Shown: positions 52,505 through 52,811 of the stretch, one piece after another
Layout: every line of letters begins with the position of its first letter
How positions within the stretch are numbered: position 1 is the first letter of the stretch
Assembly: GCA_945956915.1 (NCBI GenBank)
Contig: CAMFJH010000016.1
Span: 1 to 52,811 of the forward strand
DNA: 52,811 nucleotides
Direction of reading: 5' to 3'
Origin: an uncultured Francisellaceae bacterium
Lineage (GTDB): Bacteria > Pseudomonadota > Gammaproteobacteria > UBA6186 > Azoamicaceae
Notes under the pieces: generated by a model
Database searches by the model: none
Seen by the model: only the letters and a program-made list of their open reading frames with translations
Told to the model about the DNA's origin: nothing
Translations under genes and position numbers: made by a program

Positions 52505-52811
52505 ATGAGTATTGAAGCGAATCAAATTGAAAAAAAAATTACCACTGAAATGATTCTTGCTAAGATGCCAGAGCGATTGAGAAAGGCGTGTGCTACTGCA
52601 GAAAACACCCTTAATTTAATAGTATTAAAGATTACAGATGCAGAGCTGATTGCTTGGATTATACCTTTTTTGCAGGCTAGCCCTTCCATACAGACTTTAA
52701 ATATTTTGGGTAACGGAATTGGAGATGCGGGTGCAACCTCATTGGTGCAGAACACCAGCCTTCAGACTTTAGATATTTCGTATAACCAAATTGGACCTGC
52801 GGGTGCAGCCT
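52505..52811 (+). CDS. Leucine-rich-repeat protein, cut by window end
   Basis: A frame starting at ATG 52505 with AGAGAGG 6-7 bp upstream runs to the window edge without a stop (102 codons). After a 55-residue helical lead-in come leucine-rich repeats: IQTLNILGNGIGDAGATSLV and LQTLDISYNQIGPAGAA. These are 28-residue-type LRRs, related in style to the 850-residue protein at the other end of the window. Likely protein-binding and possibly host-directed. Confidence 0.8.
   Translation, partial: MSIEANQIEKKITTEMILAKMPERLRKACATAENTLNLIVLKITDAELIAWIIPFLQASPSIQTLNILGNGIGDAGATSLVQNTSLQTLDISYNQIGPAGAA

Noticed and set aside
1..52811. CRISPR arrays, tRNA or rRNA genes
   Set aside because: No spaced short repeats of CRISPR type and no T-loop GGTTCGAATCC-like block in a cloverleaf context was seen.

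Overview
The window comes from an AT-rich gammaproteobacterium, most likely an intracellular or host-associated member of the Legionellales (Coxiella/Legionella/Berkiella-like). This placement is inferred from content, not from any database search. The supporting evidence is the rpoE-lepA-lepB-rnc-era-recO housekeeping block, the sdhE/ygfX pair, a DUF2608 protein, LuxR regulators with a PAS-like front half, and many eukaryote-like proteins: leucine-rich repeats, ankyrin repeats, an astacin-type protease, and a giant DUF3638/DUF3645-like protein.

Layout. Bases 1-44 hold two direct copies of a 17-bp sequence that looks like the end of an insertion sequence. It runs straight into an 850-residue LRR protein (40-2592). 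Bases 2.7-5.2 kb are a gene graveyard: an ArdA-like antirestriction fragment, a metallo-hydrolase fragment, a frameshifted MerR/TipAS regulator and a YbaK-type deacylase remnant, with one intact gene (alanyl-tRNA editing protein AlaX) among them. From 5.3 to 8.7 kb come a GrpB-GNAT fusion, a gene-poor stretch, and a secreted choloylglycine-hydrolase-family enzyme behind a small helical protein. From 8.8 to 15.3 kb come a phosphotransferase, an overlapping LuxR-MFS pair, a heme-oxygenase-like protein, a second LuxR with a lost 5' end, and a 2H phosphoesterase.

The centre of the window (15.5-29.5 kb) is an astacin-like metalloprotease followed by a single 4123-codon gene. The giant protein has an ATPase/helicase-like core resembling eukaryotic DUF3638/DUF3645 proteins and an N-terminal region with His/Cys motifs. 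An alkylsulfatase converges on its 3' end. From 31.6 to 43.9 kb come envelope and signalling genes (HdeD-like protein, DUF2608 protein, outer-membrane proteins, a GAF-GGDEF cyclase, a patatin lipoprotein, a FadL-like porin, a DUF4239 protein, a second phosphotransferase). They are mixed with likely host-directed proteins: a small ankyrin protein and a 794-residue membrane protein ending in CCSCAIL, a CaaX-type prenylation signal.

From 44.3 kb on the window is conserved core: ygfZ divergent from sdhE-ygfX, then rpoE, lepA, lepB, rnc, era, recO and a maf gene, mostly overlapping or closely spaced. The anti-sigma genes usually found between rpoE and lepA are absent. The window ends inside another LRR gene that starts at 52505.

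The most interesting items are the giant ATPase-like protein, the CaaX-tailed membrane protein, the decayed defence/regulator cluster, and the orphaned rpoE.
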